Source of the DNA: Pseudoneobacillus rhizosphaerae
GTDB taxonomy: Bacteria; Bacillota; Bacilli; Bacillales; Cytobacillaceae
DNA length: 64,000 nt
Reading direction: 5' to 3'
Assembly (NCBI RefSeq): GCF_917563885.1
Contig: NZ_CAKJTG010000016.1
Span: forward strand, 1 to 64,000
The notes under the pieces are model-generated. The model searched no databases and was not told where the DNA came from. It was given only the letters and a program-made list of their open reading frames with translations. Below, in pieces: positions 8,711-17,914 of this stretch. Every line of letters begins with the position of its first letter. Within the stretch, counting starts at the first letter, position 1. Position numbers and translations under genes: made by a program.

Positions 8711-10327
8711 ATGAAAAAGGTTTCACTGATTATTTTTACACTATTAATTTTAATTATTGCAGGATGCAGCAGTAAGGAAGCGGGTAATACAAGTAGCGGA
8801 GATTCGAAAGAGAATGTAGCACAGGAGTTAACGCTCAATCTTGGTGGTGAGCCTTATACGATCGATCCAGCCTTCGCATCAGATACTACCTCTTTTTGGG
8901 TAATTGATAATCTGTATGAAGGGTTATACATATATGATCAAGAAGGAAATATTGTCGAAGGAGCGGCTAGTAAAGTAGACGTTTCTGAGGATGGAAAAAC
9001 GTACACGTTCACAATTCGTGATGGTGCTAAATGGTCAAATGATGATCCTTTAACAGCTAACGATTTTGAATTCGCTTGGAAACGTGTGTTAAATCCGGAA
9101 ACGGCTGCTTATGACCCATCAAGTTTTTACTATATTAAAGGTGCTGAAGAATATAACACTGGAAAAGGTAGTGTCGATGAAGTAGGTATCCAAGCAACGG
9201 ACGATCAAACGCTAGTAGTAGAATTAAAAACACCAATTAAGTTTTTCCCTAAGGTACTACAAGGACAAGGATTCCTGCCGGTCAACCAAAAAGTAGTGGA
9301 AGCAAATAAGGACTGGGCTGCCGATGTAGAAACAGTTGTAACAAATGGAGCATACTCATTAGCAAGTTGGGATCACAATAATGAACTAGTTCTTGAAAAA
9401 AGTAAGTCTTATTGGAATAACGAAAGCATCACCATGGATAAAGTAACCTTCAAAATGGTCGCAGATGCTACAACCGAATACCAAATGTACAAATCTGGAG
9501 AGCTTGATTTAGTCAAAGCGATTCAAGCAGATGCGATCGAGCAGGAAAAAAGCAACGAGGAGTACCAAAATAACCCGTCGTTCAGTGTTTACACTTACTC
9601 TTTCAACGTACAAGAAGAACCATTTACTAATGCAAAAGTCAGAAGAGCCTTTGCATCAGCCATTGATCGAGATGCGATCACAGAGTTTATTTCAAAAGGT
9701 GGAGAAAAGCCTGCCTACGGTTATGTAGCATACGGAGTTCAAGCCCCAACTGGAAATGATTTCAGAGATGATGCAGATGAATATTATAAATTTGATAAAA
9801 ATGAAGCACAGAGCCTACTTGAGGAAGGACTAAAGGAAGAAGGCTGGTCTGAGCTACCTGCCGTAACCTTAAAATATAATTCAGAAGGAAACCATAAGAA
9901 AATTGCAGAAGCGTTACAAGAAATGTTCAAAGAAAACCTTGGCGTAACGGTAGAATTAGAAAATCAAGAATGGAAAACGTATATTGACACCTTTAAACAA
10001 AAGAATTTCCAAATCGCAAGAATGGGCTGGGTCGGAGACTTCCTTGATCCATACCCAGTACTAAATCTGTATAGTAGCAAAAGCTCCAGTAACTTTACGA
10101 ATTGGATCAACCCAGAATTTGATCAGCTATTAGAGCAATCCCTAATAGAACAAGATGAAGAAAAGCGATATGAGCTATTGCATCAAGCTGAAGCGGTGCT
10201 TATGCAAGACATGCCAATCATTCCGATTTACTTCTCTTCACAAAACTCATTAGTAAAGAGTAACGTAAACGGCATTCGATTCGATCCACTTAGTAACCCT
10301 GATTTCCGATTTGCAACAAAGGAATAG
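8711..10327 (+). CDS. Oligopeptide-binding lipoprotein (OppA/DppA-like)
   Basis: A 538-residue extracytoplasmic solute-binding protein of family SBP_bac_5. The signal peptide ends in the lipobox IIAGC, with Cys19 the lipidated residue, so it is anchored on the outer face of the membrane. Family features include the N-terminal GGEPYTIDPAFASD segment and the later REDxITEFI-type region seen here as AIDRDAITEFISKGG. GAGAATAGGAGGA precedes the ATG. It delivers substrate to the four upstream subunits; its position after the repeat array suggests its expression may be set separately. Confidence 0.95.
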   Translation: MKKVSLIIFTLLILIIAGCSSKEAGNTSSGDSKENVAQELTLNLGGEPYTIDPAFASDTTSFWVIDNLYEGLYIYDQEGNIVEGAASKVDVSEDGKTYTFTIRDGAKWSNDDPLTANDFEFAWKRVLNPETAAYDPSSFYYIKGAEEYNTGKGSVDEVGIQATDDQTLVVELKTPIKFFPKVLQGQGFLPVNQKVVEANKDWAADVETVVTNGAYSLASWDHNNELVLEKSKSYWNNESITMDKVTFKMVADATTEYQMYKSGELDLVKAIQADAIEQEKSNEEYQNNPSFSVYTYSFNVQEEPFTNAKVRRAFASAIDRDAITEFISKGGEKPAYGYVAYGVQAPTGNDFRDDADEYYKFDKNEAQSLLEEGLKEEGWSELPAVTLKYNSEGNHKKIAEALQEMFKENLGVTVELENQEWKTYIDTFKQKNFQIARMGWVGDFLDPYPVLNLYSSKSSSNFTNWINPEFDQLLEQSLIEQDEEKRYELLHQAEAVLMQDMPIIPIYFSSQNSLVKSNVNGIRFDPLSNPDFRFATKE

Positions 10328-10355
10328 GGAATTTCTTTAAAAGGAGACATAAACG

Positions 10356-10724
10356 TTGAAAAAGTATCTTTGGTCCGTTTTGGTTGTCATTATTGTTTTT
10401 GGGATAGTGAGCGCCTTTGGTTTCTATAACTTCCAATCTACTATTCTAATTAATAGAATCTTTCTGACGGGTTTAATGACATTACTTTTAGGTGCGGTTC
10501 TTTATGTAACTAGAAGCGGATTTTTAGATCTGTTTTTATCAGGATTTACGAAAATGAAAGATTCCATGATGAAAAGGTCGACAGCTATGCTGGAGGTTGA
10601 AAAACAGATGGCTGCGAATGACGACCTGATTGAATGGAAGGAGCGTTTTTCTTTTCAAGTCATGGTCTATTCACTTGGCGGCGGAACAGGACTGCTGCTC
10701 ATTTCAACTATTTTGTCTCTATAA
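10356..10724 (+). CDS. Small membrane protein (DUF3899-like)
   Basis: A 122-residue protein with two N-terminal transmembrane helices (about 5-25 and 33-50), a charged cytoplasmic stretch (KMKDSMMKRSTAMLEVEKQM) and a C-terminal helix. The layout resembles DUF3899 proteins, often found beside peptide transporters in Bacillaceae; the family call is from memory and moderate. The start is TTG behind AAAAGGAGA, 28 bp after the binding-protein gene, so it is probably the last gene of the operon. Function unknown. Confidence 0.7.
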   Translation: MKKYLWSVLVVIIVFGIVSAFGFYNFQSTILINRIFLTGLMTLLLGAVLYVTRSGFLDLFLSGFTKMKDSMMKRSTAMLEVEKQMAANDDLIEWKERFSFQVMVYSLGGGTGLLLISTILSL

Positions 10725-10741
10725 ATCTATTTTTTCTAAAA

Positions 10742-10774
10742 AAACTCATAAATGTTGTTAATTCAACGTTCATG
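10742..10774. repeat. Hairpin, ACTCATAAATGTTG type, copy 1
   Basis: An imperfect hairpin, CTCATAAATGTTG...CAACGTTCATGAG, just after the DUF3899-like gene. The same hairpin with a T-run is the terminator at 17775-17820. Confidence 0.7.
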
Positions 10775-10775
10775 A

Positions 10776-10827
10776 GGTGGGACAGAGGGACAGGTTCATT
10801 GTCACAAGGGATGGGACCTGTCCCCAA
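10776..10827. repeat. GGGACAGGT-type dispersed repeat
   Basis: GTGGGACAGAGGGACAGGTT is followed by GGGACCTGTCCCC, forming an inverted pair. It is one of about seven copies in the window (22290, 22629, 25246, 28094, 50433, 55470). Confidence 0.75.
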
Positions 10828-10848
10828 AAATTAATTAAACAAGCATTA

Positions 10849-10900
10849 AAGCCTTTCACCAACTTTAGGTTGTTAAACCTAAAGTTGGTGAAAGGCTTAT
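10849..10900. terminator. Bidirectional terminator between convergent genes
   Basis: A very long hairpin: AAGCCTTTCACCAACTTTAG pairs with its complement CTAAAGTTGGTGAAAGGCTT, flanked by A-rich and T-rich runs. It separates the peptide-transporter operon from the convergent LysR gene. Confidence 0.85.
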
Positions 10901-10929
10901 TTTGTCGAGTTTAAGAATGAAACTTAAAA

Positions 10930-11823
10930 TCAGCTCAAATTATTTTGAGTATATTCAAGTTGGAAATATTCGTCAAATATATTAATCGATTTTTTGGTAA
11001 GAGTTGTCGCTTTTTTATGTGTCAATTTATAAACAGTATAGGGTGGAGGATTATCAACAAGTTCATAGAACTTATAATTTCCTGTTTTTATTGCCATAGT
11101 GGCTATATGTTTTGGTACGATTGCCCACTGGCTTGGATTTTGCAATAGGGTAATGAGCAGAGGAGTACAATCTATTCTTACTCGTGAAGTCGCTAGTGGG
11201 TCCCACCAATATGCATGCCATGATTGATATTCAAGTCCAAAAGGCATAAACAGTTCATAATTTGGGTCTAATTCTCTTGGATGTATTTTTTCTGATTTAA
11301 AATTGTCATTTTTGTTAGAGATAAGCACTACCATTTGTGATTCAAAATAATTTTCAACTTGTACATTTTGATGGACTCTATTTTGTAGTGAAAAAGCAAT
11401 ATCAAGTTGTCGCTTTTCAACTTCTGAATAGAGATGAACAGAATGCAGTGTATGAATGGTTAATTGTAAATTTAGTTGGTTGTTGTTTAAATTCTGAATT
11501 ACATTTGGTAATAGGAAATTGTTAATACTATCGACTGCACCAATGGTTATTGCTAGTTTTTCTCCTCTAGTTTGTATTAGCTTAGCTTCATGTGATAGAC
11601 GATTCCATTCTTCTGCCAATTTATAAAATTCTTCTCCCATAGGGGTTAAATTTAATTCCTTTTTACCTTTAGATCGTTCTATTAGTTGATATCCAAATTC
11701 CATCTCCATATTTTTAATTCGTTGACTGACAGTTGTTTGTGCACAATGAAGTTCCTTTGCTGCAGCACTAAGTGATTTACATTGGGCGACAGTTAAAAAT
11801 GTATCAATAAATTGAAATGACAT
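10930..11823 (-). CDS. LysR-family transcriptional regulator
   Basis: A 297-residue LysR-type regulator. The N-terminal winged helix-turn-helix (FIDTFLTVAQCKSLSAAAKE, then AQTTVSQRIKNMEMEFGYQL) is followed by a substrate-binding effector domain. The ATG at 11823 follows GGGAGGA on the minus strand. It is divergent from the hydroxy-acid cassette starting at 11958, the usual arrangement for a LysR protein that controls its neighbour. The effector is probably a hydroxy- or keto-acid substrate of that pathway (inferred). Confidence 0.92.
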   Translation of the reverse strand: MSFQFIDTFLTVAQCKSLSAAAKELHCAQTTVSQRIKNMEMEFGYQLIERSKGKKELNLTPMGEEFYKLAEEWNRLSHEAKLIQTRGEKLAITIGAVDSINNFLLPNVIQNLNNNQLNLQLTIHTLHSVHLYSEVEKRQLDIAFSLQNRVHQNVQVENYFESQMVVLISNKNDNFKSEKIHPRELDPNYELFMPFGLEYQSWHAYWWDPLATSRVRIDCTPLLITLLQNPSQWAIVPKHIATMAIKTGNYKFYELVDNPPPYTVYKLTHKKATTLTKKSINIFDEYFQLEYTQNNLS

Positions 11824-11829
11824 ACAATC

Positions 11830-11945
11830 CTCCCACTAAATAGCAATATTTATAATATTTAATATTAATATAAATCATTTTACATAGCAAAATATAATAT
11901 TTAATATAGAAAATATATAAAATTTATAATATTCAAATTGATTGG
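11830..11945. promoter_or_regulatory. Divergent promoter and probable LysR operator
   Basis: The very AT-rich intergenic region holds repeated dyads such as AATATTTATAATATT and AATATAATATTTAATAT. These fit the T-N11-A pattern bound by LysR proteins. The exact sites cannot be fixed by eye. Confidence 0.45.
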
Positions 11946-11957
11946 GAGGTGTAGCAT

Positions 11958-12929
11958 TTGTCTATTAAAATCATATATTTTGAAAACGCTTCAATTGAAA
12001 TGCGGGAAATTCTAGATAAGTATAGTAGTGAGGATATGTATATAAACTACTGGACTGACTTAGACGAGATTGGAAAAAAACATGCATTGGAAGAAGCCGA
12101 ATATTTAATTACAGCTTCCTATCCAATTACAAGAGAATTGTTACAGCAGGCAAAAAAGGTAAAGCTTATTCAGAAAACAGGTAGTGGAGTAGATAATATT
12201 GATTTACTAGCAGCCGATCAATTCGACATTAAAGTAGCAAATACGGTGGGGATTAACACAACAAGTGTTGTTGAAGCGACTTTTGGGATGATACTTAGTT
12301 TGTATAGAAAACTTCATTATCTTGATAGATTAACAAAAAATGGAGAATGGAAAATGTTTGAATACCGTTCTTCCATGTATGAAATTAGTGGAAAAATACA
12401 TGGAATTATTGGTATGGGTCATATTGGAAAAAAGGTAGCAGAACTTTCCCAGAACTTTGGTGCAAATATTTTATATTATGATGCTCACAGGCTATCAACT
12501 ACCGAAGAAACTGAGAGAGGTTTTTTATTCAAATCATTAGATGAGTTATTGGTACAAGCAGATATTATAAGTTTACATATTCCTCTATTACCATCTACTG
12601 AAAATTTAATCAGTAAAAGAGAATTGAGCTTAATGAAACCTACTTCTATTTTGGTGAACGTGGCCAGAGGGAAGATTGTAAATGAATTGGCTTTAGCAGA
12701 AGCCCTAAAAAGTAAGCGTTTACTTGGAGCTGCAATTGATACTTGGGCACACGAACCAGTCAATGCAGATAATCCTTTGTTAGAGCTTGATAATGTATTA
12801 GCTACTCCACATATTGCAGGTGGGACGAGAGATGCATTAGAAAAAGTACTAGCTATAGCATTTGAGAATATAAGAAAGGTAGAAAATGGAGTGGATCCCA
12901 ATAACCTTGTCAATGTACCAGTTGCCTAG
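11958..12929 (+). CDS. D-2-hydroxyacid dehydrogenase (NAD-dependent)
   Basis: A 323-residue member of the D-isomer 2-hydroxyacid dehydrogenase family. The Rossmann motif GIIGMGHIG lies at residues 149-157. The catalytic triad is visible: Arg237 (VNVARGK), Glu266 (WAHEP) and His285 (TPHIAGG). The start is TTG behind GGGAGGTG. It probably oxidises a D-2-hydroxyacid taken up by the neighbouring Tct transporter, or reduces the keto acid; the direction and substrate are not shown by the sequence. Confidence 0.9.
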   Translation: MSIKIIYFENASIEMREILDKYSSEDMYINYWTDLDEIGKKHALEEAEYLITASYPITRELLQQAKKVKLIQKTGSGVDNIDLLAADQFDIKVANTVGINTTSVVEATFGMILSLYRKLHYLDRLTKNGEWKMFEYRSSMYEISGKIHGIIGMGHIGKKVAELSQNFGANILYYDAHRLSTTEETERGFLFKSLDELLVQADIISLHIPLLPSTENLISKRELSLMKPTSILVNVARGKIVNELALAEALKSKRLLGAAIDTWAHEPVNADNPLLELDNVLATPHIAGGTRDALEKVLAIAFENIRKVENGVDPNNLVNVPVA

Positions 12930-12960
12930 ATAATAAATTCATGAAGGTGAGAGATTTAAA

Positions 12961-13635
12961 ATGACAAATATAGGAATGCGAATTTATACAAAGATTAACA
13001 GACCATCTCCTGATTTAATTTCTCAATTCGAAGGTCTGCCAGTCCCAGTAATTGCTGATAATATGAACCGAATGTTTTGTATGGATGCTAGAATAAGACC
13101 ATTTAACGATAAAAAATTATTAGGTTCGGCTTTCACGATTAGAACCCGTCCTGGGGATAACTTGTTAGTTCATAAAGCACTAGATTTAGCAGAACCAGGT
13201 GATATTTTAGTAGTAGATGCTCAAGGGGATTTAACCAATGCTATAATTGGGGAATTGATGGCATTATATGCTCAAAAACGTAACTTAGGTGGATTAATTA
13301 TTGATGGTGCTGTACGAGATGTAGATGCCTTAAGACATTTGGATATTCCAATATATGCAGCAGGAGTTAATCCTAGAGGACCTTATAAAGATGGACCTGG
13401 GGAAATAAATGTTCCTATTAATTGTGGTGGAGCTGTCGTGAATCCCGGGGATATTCTAGTAGGTGATCAAGATGGCATCGTTGTCATAAATCCTGCAGAT
13501 GCTGAACAACTCCTTATTCATTCTCGAAATAAACTGGCATCAGAAGAGGAGACTAAAAAGGAAATTGCGAATCTAGACTGGGACCGAACATGGGTTGATA
13601 AAGCATTAATTTCCAAAAACACAGTAATTCAATAA
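12961..13635 (+). CDS. RraA/4-hydroxy-4-methyl-2-oxoglutarate aldolase family protein
   Basis: A 224-residue RraA-like protein. It has the family motif GLIIDGAVRDVDAL, whose Arg-Asp binds metal and substrate in the HMG/CHA aldolases, and a glycine-rich GELMALYAQ segment upstream. In catabolic operons such proteins act as class II aldolases or oxaloacetate-type decarboxylases, not as RNase E inhibitors (Bacillaceae lack the classical target). It lies 31 bp after the dehydrogenase and is probably in the same transcript. Confidence 0.85.
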   Translation: MTNIGMRIYTKINRPSPDLISQFEGLPVPVIADNMNRMFCMDARIRPFNDKKLLGSAFTIRTRPGDNLLVHKALDLAEPGDILVVDAQGDLTNAIIGELMALYAQKRNLGGLIIDGAVRDVDALRHLDIPIYAAGVNPRGPYKDGPGEINVPINCGGAVVNPGDILVGDQDGIVVINPADAEQLLIHSRNKLASEEETKKEIANLDWDRTWVDKALISKNTVIQ

Positions 13636-13701
13636 AATTTTAGTGTTTGTTGGAAATCTTATAAAACTTTTTCAAATTAATATTAAAAAGGGGATGAAAG
13701 T

Positions 13702-14703
13702 ATGTTTAAAAAGTTTCATGGGGTAAAATTGCTTTTTGTTGTAGTTTTAGGTTTGTTATTACTTGTTGCTGGGTGCTCAAATAATACTAAAAGTTCAGGA
13801 GAAGAATCATCCGCAAAATTCCCAGATAAGCCGATTAAAGTTATTGTTTCCTATTCAGCTGGAGGTAGCTCAGATATTGGGGCACGCTTACTTATGCAGT
13901 ATGTTGAGAAGGAATTAGGTGTAGCTGTAGTCGTTGAAAATAAACCTGGTGCAGGAGGCTGGGTCGGCTGGGAGGAATTACTAAATTCCAAAACCGATGG
14001 ATACACCATTGCTCTTATTAATACACCAAATTTAATGACTGGGTATATGGATCCTGAAACAGGACGCGATCAGAATTTAGAAAACTTCGAACTAATTGCG
14101 AACCATATTACTGATCCTGGTGTAATTGCGGTTAGAAAAGATGATGACCGGTTTAATAGTATGGAAGATTTAATTAAATATGCAAAAGAAAATACAGCAA
14201 CAACTACATCAACTGGTGCACTAGGCGATGACCATATTGCATCATTAAAATTAAATAAGAAACTAGGCACTAAATTTAATGCCGTTCACAATGGTGGTGC
14301 TGGTGAAAGTGTCACAGCAGTGTTAGGTGGCCATGTAGATGTTTTATTTGCAAACGTTGGAGATGTTACGACCCTTTATAAGGATAATGAAATAAAGATA
14401 CTTGGCGTAATGTCAAATGAAAGATCACCACTATTACCTGATGTCCCAACTTTAGCTGAACAAGGTTTTGATGGAGTTGTTTCATGGTCTGCTAGAGGAT
14501 ATGCAGCTCCTAAAGGTGTAGGCGAAAAGGAAATGAAAGTCCTAAGAGATGCTTTCGAAAAAGCAATTAACAATCAAGAACAAATTGATAAAGTACAAGA
14601 AACAGGTTTACAAGTTAACTATCTAAACTCAGAAGACTATATGAACTCTTTAAAAGAAGAAGAAAATGGAATTAAAGAGATTAGCGATTTATTAGGGTGG
14701 TAA
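13702..14703 (+). CDS. Tripartite tricarboxylate transporter solute-binding lipoprotein (TctC-like)
   Basis: A 333-residue Bug/TctC family receptor. The lipobox LLVAGC places the lipidated cysteine at residue 25. The family start FPDKPIKVIVSYSAGGSSD and the segment VVVENKPGAGG are present. A GGGGATGAAAG site precedes the ATG. It captures a carboxylate outside the cell for the TctAB pair downstream. Confidence 0.93.
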   Translation: MFKKFHGVKLLFVVVLGLLLLVAGCSNNTKSSGEESSAKFPDKPIKVIVSYSAGGSSDIGARLLMQYVEKELGVAVVVENKPGAGGWVGWEELLNSKTDGYTIALINTPNLMTGYMDPETGRDQNLENFELIANHITDPGVIAVRKDDDRFNSMEDLIKYAKENTATTTSTGALGDDHIASLKLNKKLGTKFNAVHNGGAGESVTAVLGGHVDVLFANVGDVTTLYKDNEIKILGVMSNERSPLLPDVPTLAEQGFDGVVSWSARGYAAPKGVGEKEMKVLRDAFEKAINNQEQIDKVQETGLQVNYLNSEDYMNSLKEEENGIKEISDLLGW

Positions 14704-14752
14704 TTTGAATAAGCCACAAGGATGGGTTTCCTATCCTTGTGGCTTCTAATTA
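14704..14752 (+). other. Intercistronic hairpin between tctC-like and tctB-like genes
   Basis: The hairpin AGCCACAAGGAT...ATCCTTGTGGCT lacks a long T-run. It could attenuate transcription or protect the binding-protein mRNA, giving more receptor than channel, as is common in such operons (inferred). Confidence 0.6.
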
Positions 14753-14775
14753 AAGATTAGGATGGGGAATTTGCT

Positions 14776-15225
14776 TTGAAAAAACTTGGGGTATATGTGG
14801 CATTGTTTTTTCTTGTATTTAGTGGTGTAGTTTTTTGGCTCTCATTACAACTTCGATATAAAAGTCAATTTGGACCTGGTCCTGGTTTCCTACCCCTTTG
14901 GACGAGTGGATTATTACTTTTATTTTCAGTCTTTTATTTAGTAATGGCTTTCAAAAAAGATATCATTTTAATTAAAGATGTTTTTCCAAAAGGGGAAGGA
15001 TTCGTAAATGTACTTGTAACTTTTCTTTCTCTAATTCTTTTTATGGCTTTAGTAAAGTTTGCAGGATTTGTAATTACCGGTATCATTACCTTATTTTTAT
15101 TATTTAGCCGTGGTTATAAATGGTATTGGAGCTTAGGACTGGCAACAACTGTAACCCTAGTTGTTTTTGGTTTATTTGGTCAATTATTAGGAATCCCATT
15201 ACCTGTAAATGATTATGGTTGGTAG
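14776..15225 (+). CDS. Tripartite tricarboxylate transporter small subunit (TctB-like)
   Basis: A 149-residue protein with four predicted membrane helices, the size and layout of TctB. It contains the family's FGPGPGFLPLW motif after the first helix. The start is TTG; the only nearby site is GGATGGGG, so initiation may be weak. Confidence 0.9.
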   Translation: MKKLGVYVALFFLVFSGVVFWLSLQLRYKSQFGPGPGFLPLWTSGLLLLFSVFYLVMAFKKDIILIKDVFPKGEGFVNVLVTFLSLILFMALVKFAGFVITGIITLFLLFSRGYKWYWSLGLATTVTLVVFGLFGQLLGIPLPVNDYGW

Positions 15226-15234
15226 GAGGCAGCT

Positions 15235-16743
15235 ATGGAATCTCTTCAATTTTTACTTTCAGGTCTCGGTGAAGCTTTAACTTGGACTAATCTACTATTT
15301 TGCTTAATAGGAGTTAGCTTCGGGATGTTTATCGGTGTCTTGCCAGGGCTTGGTCCAACCGCGGGGACAGCCCTACTTTTACCATTGACATTTACCTTAG
15401 ATCCAATTCCAGCCATTATTATGTTAGCAGGTATTTATTATGGAGCAATGTACGGTGGAACCATAACGTCTGTACTTATCAATACACCTGGTGAGGCAGC
15501 CTCCTTGATTACAACTTTTGATGGATACCCTCTAGCCAAACAAGGGCGGGCTGGTGTTGCATTAGGCATATCAGCAATTGGATCATTTATTGGAGGCATT
15601 GTTTCAGTTATAGGGTTGGTACTTATAGGACCTGCCTTAGCCAGAGTGGCCTTGAAATTTGGCCCCCCAGAATATTTTGCACTTGTCTTTATGGGACTGG
15701 CTTTGTTAATTGGATTAATGGGCAAGTCACTAATAACGGGTATAGTAGCAGCCCTTTTCGGATTATCTCTATCATTTGTTGGTATTGATTTAAATACAGG
15801 TGTCACTCGTTTTGCGTTTGGCCAAACAAGTTTAATGAGTGGAATAGACTTTGTATCTGTAGCAATGGGGTTATTTGGATTATCGGAACTTTTTATAAAT
15901 GCAGAGAAAAGTTTAGGAGCAAATGCAGAAAGACCGCCAAAGGTTAGCGGACTATTTCCAAAAAGGTCAGAATGGAAACCAACCATGAAATCAATTGGTA
16001 GAGGTAGTATGTTAGGATTTTTTATCGGTTTAATTCCAGGTACAAACTCCGTTATCCCTACTATTTTAAGTTATACAATGGAGAAAAAACTCGCAAAGGA
16101 TCCGTCTCGATTTGGTAAAGGGGCATTAGAAGGAGTGGCAGGCCCAGAAACAGCTAATAACTCTTACAGTGGTGGAGCATTAATTCCTTTATTTACTTTG
16201 GGAATCCCTAGTTCACCTACAGTAGCTGTATTACTTGGGGCATTTATTATGCATGGACTTACTCCAGGACCTACTTTATTTGAGAAAGAGCCTCAATTTG
16301 TATGGACAGTAATTGCTAGTATGTTAGTTGGTAATGCCATTTTATTATTATTAAACTTACCATTAGCCAATCTTTGGGCTAGAATCACAATGATTCCTTA
16401 TCGATTATTATTCCCTATTATTATCATGATCATCATTGTAGGTACCTATAGTTTAAATAATAGTTTATTTGATGTCGGTGCCATGTTGGTTTTCGGTATT
16501 CTTGGCTACATCTTTAAAAAGGCTGAAATTCCACTTGCACCTATAATATTGGCATTCGTATTAGGTGAATTGTTAGAGAAAACCCTAATACAATCATTAA
16601 CCATTTTTGAAGGCAATCTTTTAAGTTTCTTCTTGCGACCAATTTCTGGAACCATTTTGGCTATTTCTATAATAGCAATCATATTAAGTATTATTTCTTC
16701 AATAAAGAATAAGCGTTTAGTTAATGAAGATGTGGAAATGTAA
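15235..16743 (+). CDS. Tripartite tricarboxylate transporter large subunit (TctA-like)
   Basis: A 502-residue membrane protein with about 11-12 helices. It carries TctA signatures: [17 protein letters not shown] near the N-terminus, [19 protein letters not shown], and the second repeat [11 protein letters not shown]. It forms the channel with TctB. The ATG follows GTAGGAGGC nine bases after the tctB stop. Confidence 0.95.
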   Translation: MESLQFLLSGLGEALTWTNLLFCLIGVSFGMFIGVLPGLGPTAGTALLLPLTFTLDPIPAIIMLAGIYYGAMYGGTITSVLINTPGEAASLITTFDGYPLAKQGRAGVALGISAIGSFIGGIVSVIGLVLIGPALARVALKFGPPEYFALVFMGLALLIGLMGKSLITGIVAALFGLSLSFVGIDLNTGVTRFAFGQTSLMSGIDFVSVAMGLFGLSELFINAEKSLGANAERPPKVSGLFPKRSEWKPTMKSIGRGSMLGFFIGLIPGTNSVIPTILSYTMEKKLAKDPSRFGKGALEGVAGPETANNSYSGGALIPLFTLGIPSSPTVAVLLGAFIMHGLTPGPTLFEKEPQFVWTVIASMLVGNAILLLLNLPLANLWARITMIPYRLLFPIIIMIIIVGTYSLNNSLFDVGAMLVFGILGYIFKKAEIPLAPIILAFVLGELLEKTLIQSLTIFEGNLLSFFLRPISGTILAISIIAIILSIISSIKNKRLVNEDVEM

Positions 16744-16810
16744 TAAATTTGTTGAATTGTATCTCGTATTAAGGATATAAGAATTTGATCTTAAGCAAAG
16801 TGGTGAAGAT

Positions 16811-17734
16811 ATGGAAAAAGGTGTAGAATCTTCCATCAAAGTAAATGTTGGGATAATTGGTTTTGGAGAAGTAGGGCAAATTTTTGCAATGGGGTTGTTG
16901 AAAAATAATCCTAATGTAAAAGTATATGTATATGATATTTTACTTGAAAAAAAACAAACCGAAATTGAAGATAAGATTTTTAATATTGGTGCAGAACCTG
17001 TTTATCATATAGACAAACTTTCTCAAAAATGCGAGATTGTTTTGTCATTAGTGAATAGTTCGGCATCAATCAATGTTGCGAAGGAATTTTCCAAAGAGTT
17101 AGATAGTCAAGCAATCTTTATAGATTTTACAACAAGTACTCCTCAGGATAAAAAAATAAGCGAAAAATTGGTACAAGACAAAAATGGCTTGTATGTTGAT
17201 GCTGCTATTATGGGAACTGTTGCAACTGAAAAATATAAAGTTCCACTATTATTATCAGGAAGTCACGCTAGCGAGACAGAACAACATTTAACAAAACTTG
17301 GCTTTAACTGTCAGATAGTTGAACTTCCAAACGGAGCATCATCAAGTATTAAGTTATTAAGAAGTATATTCATGAAAGGTTTAGAAGCATTAATTTTAGA
17401 AACGATGATGACAGCCAAAACTTATGGCGTTAATAAAGAAGTATTGGATAGTATTTCTAATACATTGAACAATAATGATTTCACTACTTTTAGTAATGCT
17501 CTAATAACAACGCATATGATTCACAAAAATAGAAGAATGAAAGAAGTTAGTGATAGTTTAAAATTAATAACAGATGCAAATTTACAACCTCTAGTTACAG
17601 AAGGAGTATTATCTTTCTTCAGTAATTCTGTAAATAAACAGATTGATAGTGAAATAGTGCAAACAAATGATATTGAAAAAATTCTTGAAGTTTATTCAAA
17701 TAAAAATGAGGTAAAAAGCGGAAATTTAATTTGA
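16811..17734 (+). CDS. NAD(P)-dependent dehydrogenase with DUF1932 C-terminus
   Basis: A 307-residue protein of the 6-phosphogluconate/3-hydroxyisobutyrate dehydrogenase superfamily. The N-terminal Rossmann fold begins VGIIGFGEVGQIFAMGL. The region IDFTTSTPQDK corresponds to the substrate loop, and the catalytic lysine position falls in SSIKLLRSIFMKG. The C-terminal helical domain fits DUF1932. It closes the hydroxy-acid cassette and probably carries out a second oxidation step; the substrate is unknown. Confidence 0.85.
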   Translation: MEKGVESSIKVNVGIIGFGEVGQIFAMGLLKNNPNVKVYVYDILLEKKQTEIEDKIFNIGAEPVYHIDKLSQKCEIVLSLVNSSASINVAKEFSKELDSQAIFIDFTTSTPQDKKISEKLVQDKNGLYVDAAIMGTVATEKYKVPLLLSGSHASETEQHLTKLGFNCQIVELPNGASSSIKLLRSIFMKGLEALILETMMTAKTYGVNKEVLDSISNTLNNNDFTTFSNALITTHMIHKNRRMKEVSDSLKLITDANLQPLVTEGVLSFFSNSVNKQIDSEIVQTNDIEKILEVYSNKNEVKSGNLI

Positions 17735-17774
17735 ATAAAATGACCCCTAAGGATAAAAAGTGGATAAACAATTT

Positions 17775-17820
17775 AAACACTCATAAATGTTGATAATTCA
17801 ACATTCATGAGTGTTTTTTT
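17775..17820 (+). terminator. Terminator of the hydroxy-acid cassette
   Basis: The hairpin AACACTCATAAATGTTG...CAACATTCATGAGTGTT is followed by a T-run. Its core repeats the hairpin at 10742-10774 on the other side of the cassette. Confidence 0.85.
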
Positions 17821-17914
17821 GTTTCTATCTGTTTATCCTCTACATAACAATACATACAACATAATCAATTGGAAATAATTAAACAGTATGATTTCGAGTA
17901 ATGGAGGAATGAAA

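Noticed and set aside
12485..12913. A 142-codon minus-strand frame opposite the hydroxyacid dehydrogenase
   Set aside because: Antisense shadow of a gene whose catalytic residues are all visible.
15438..15986. A 182-codon minus-strand frame opposite tctA
   Set aside because: It is the antisense shadow of a well-supported membrane transporter gene and has no binding site or family.
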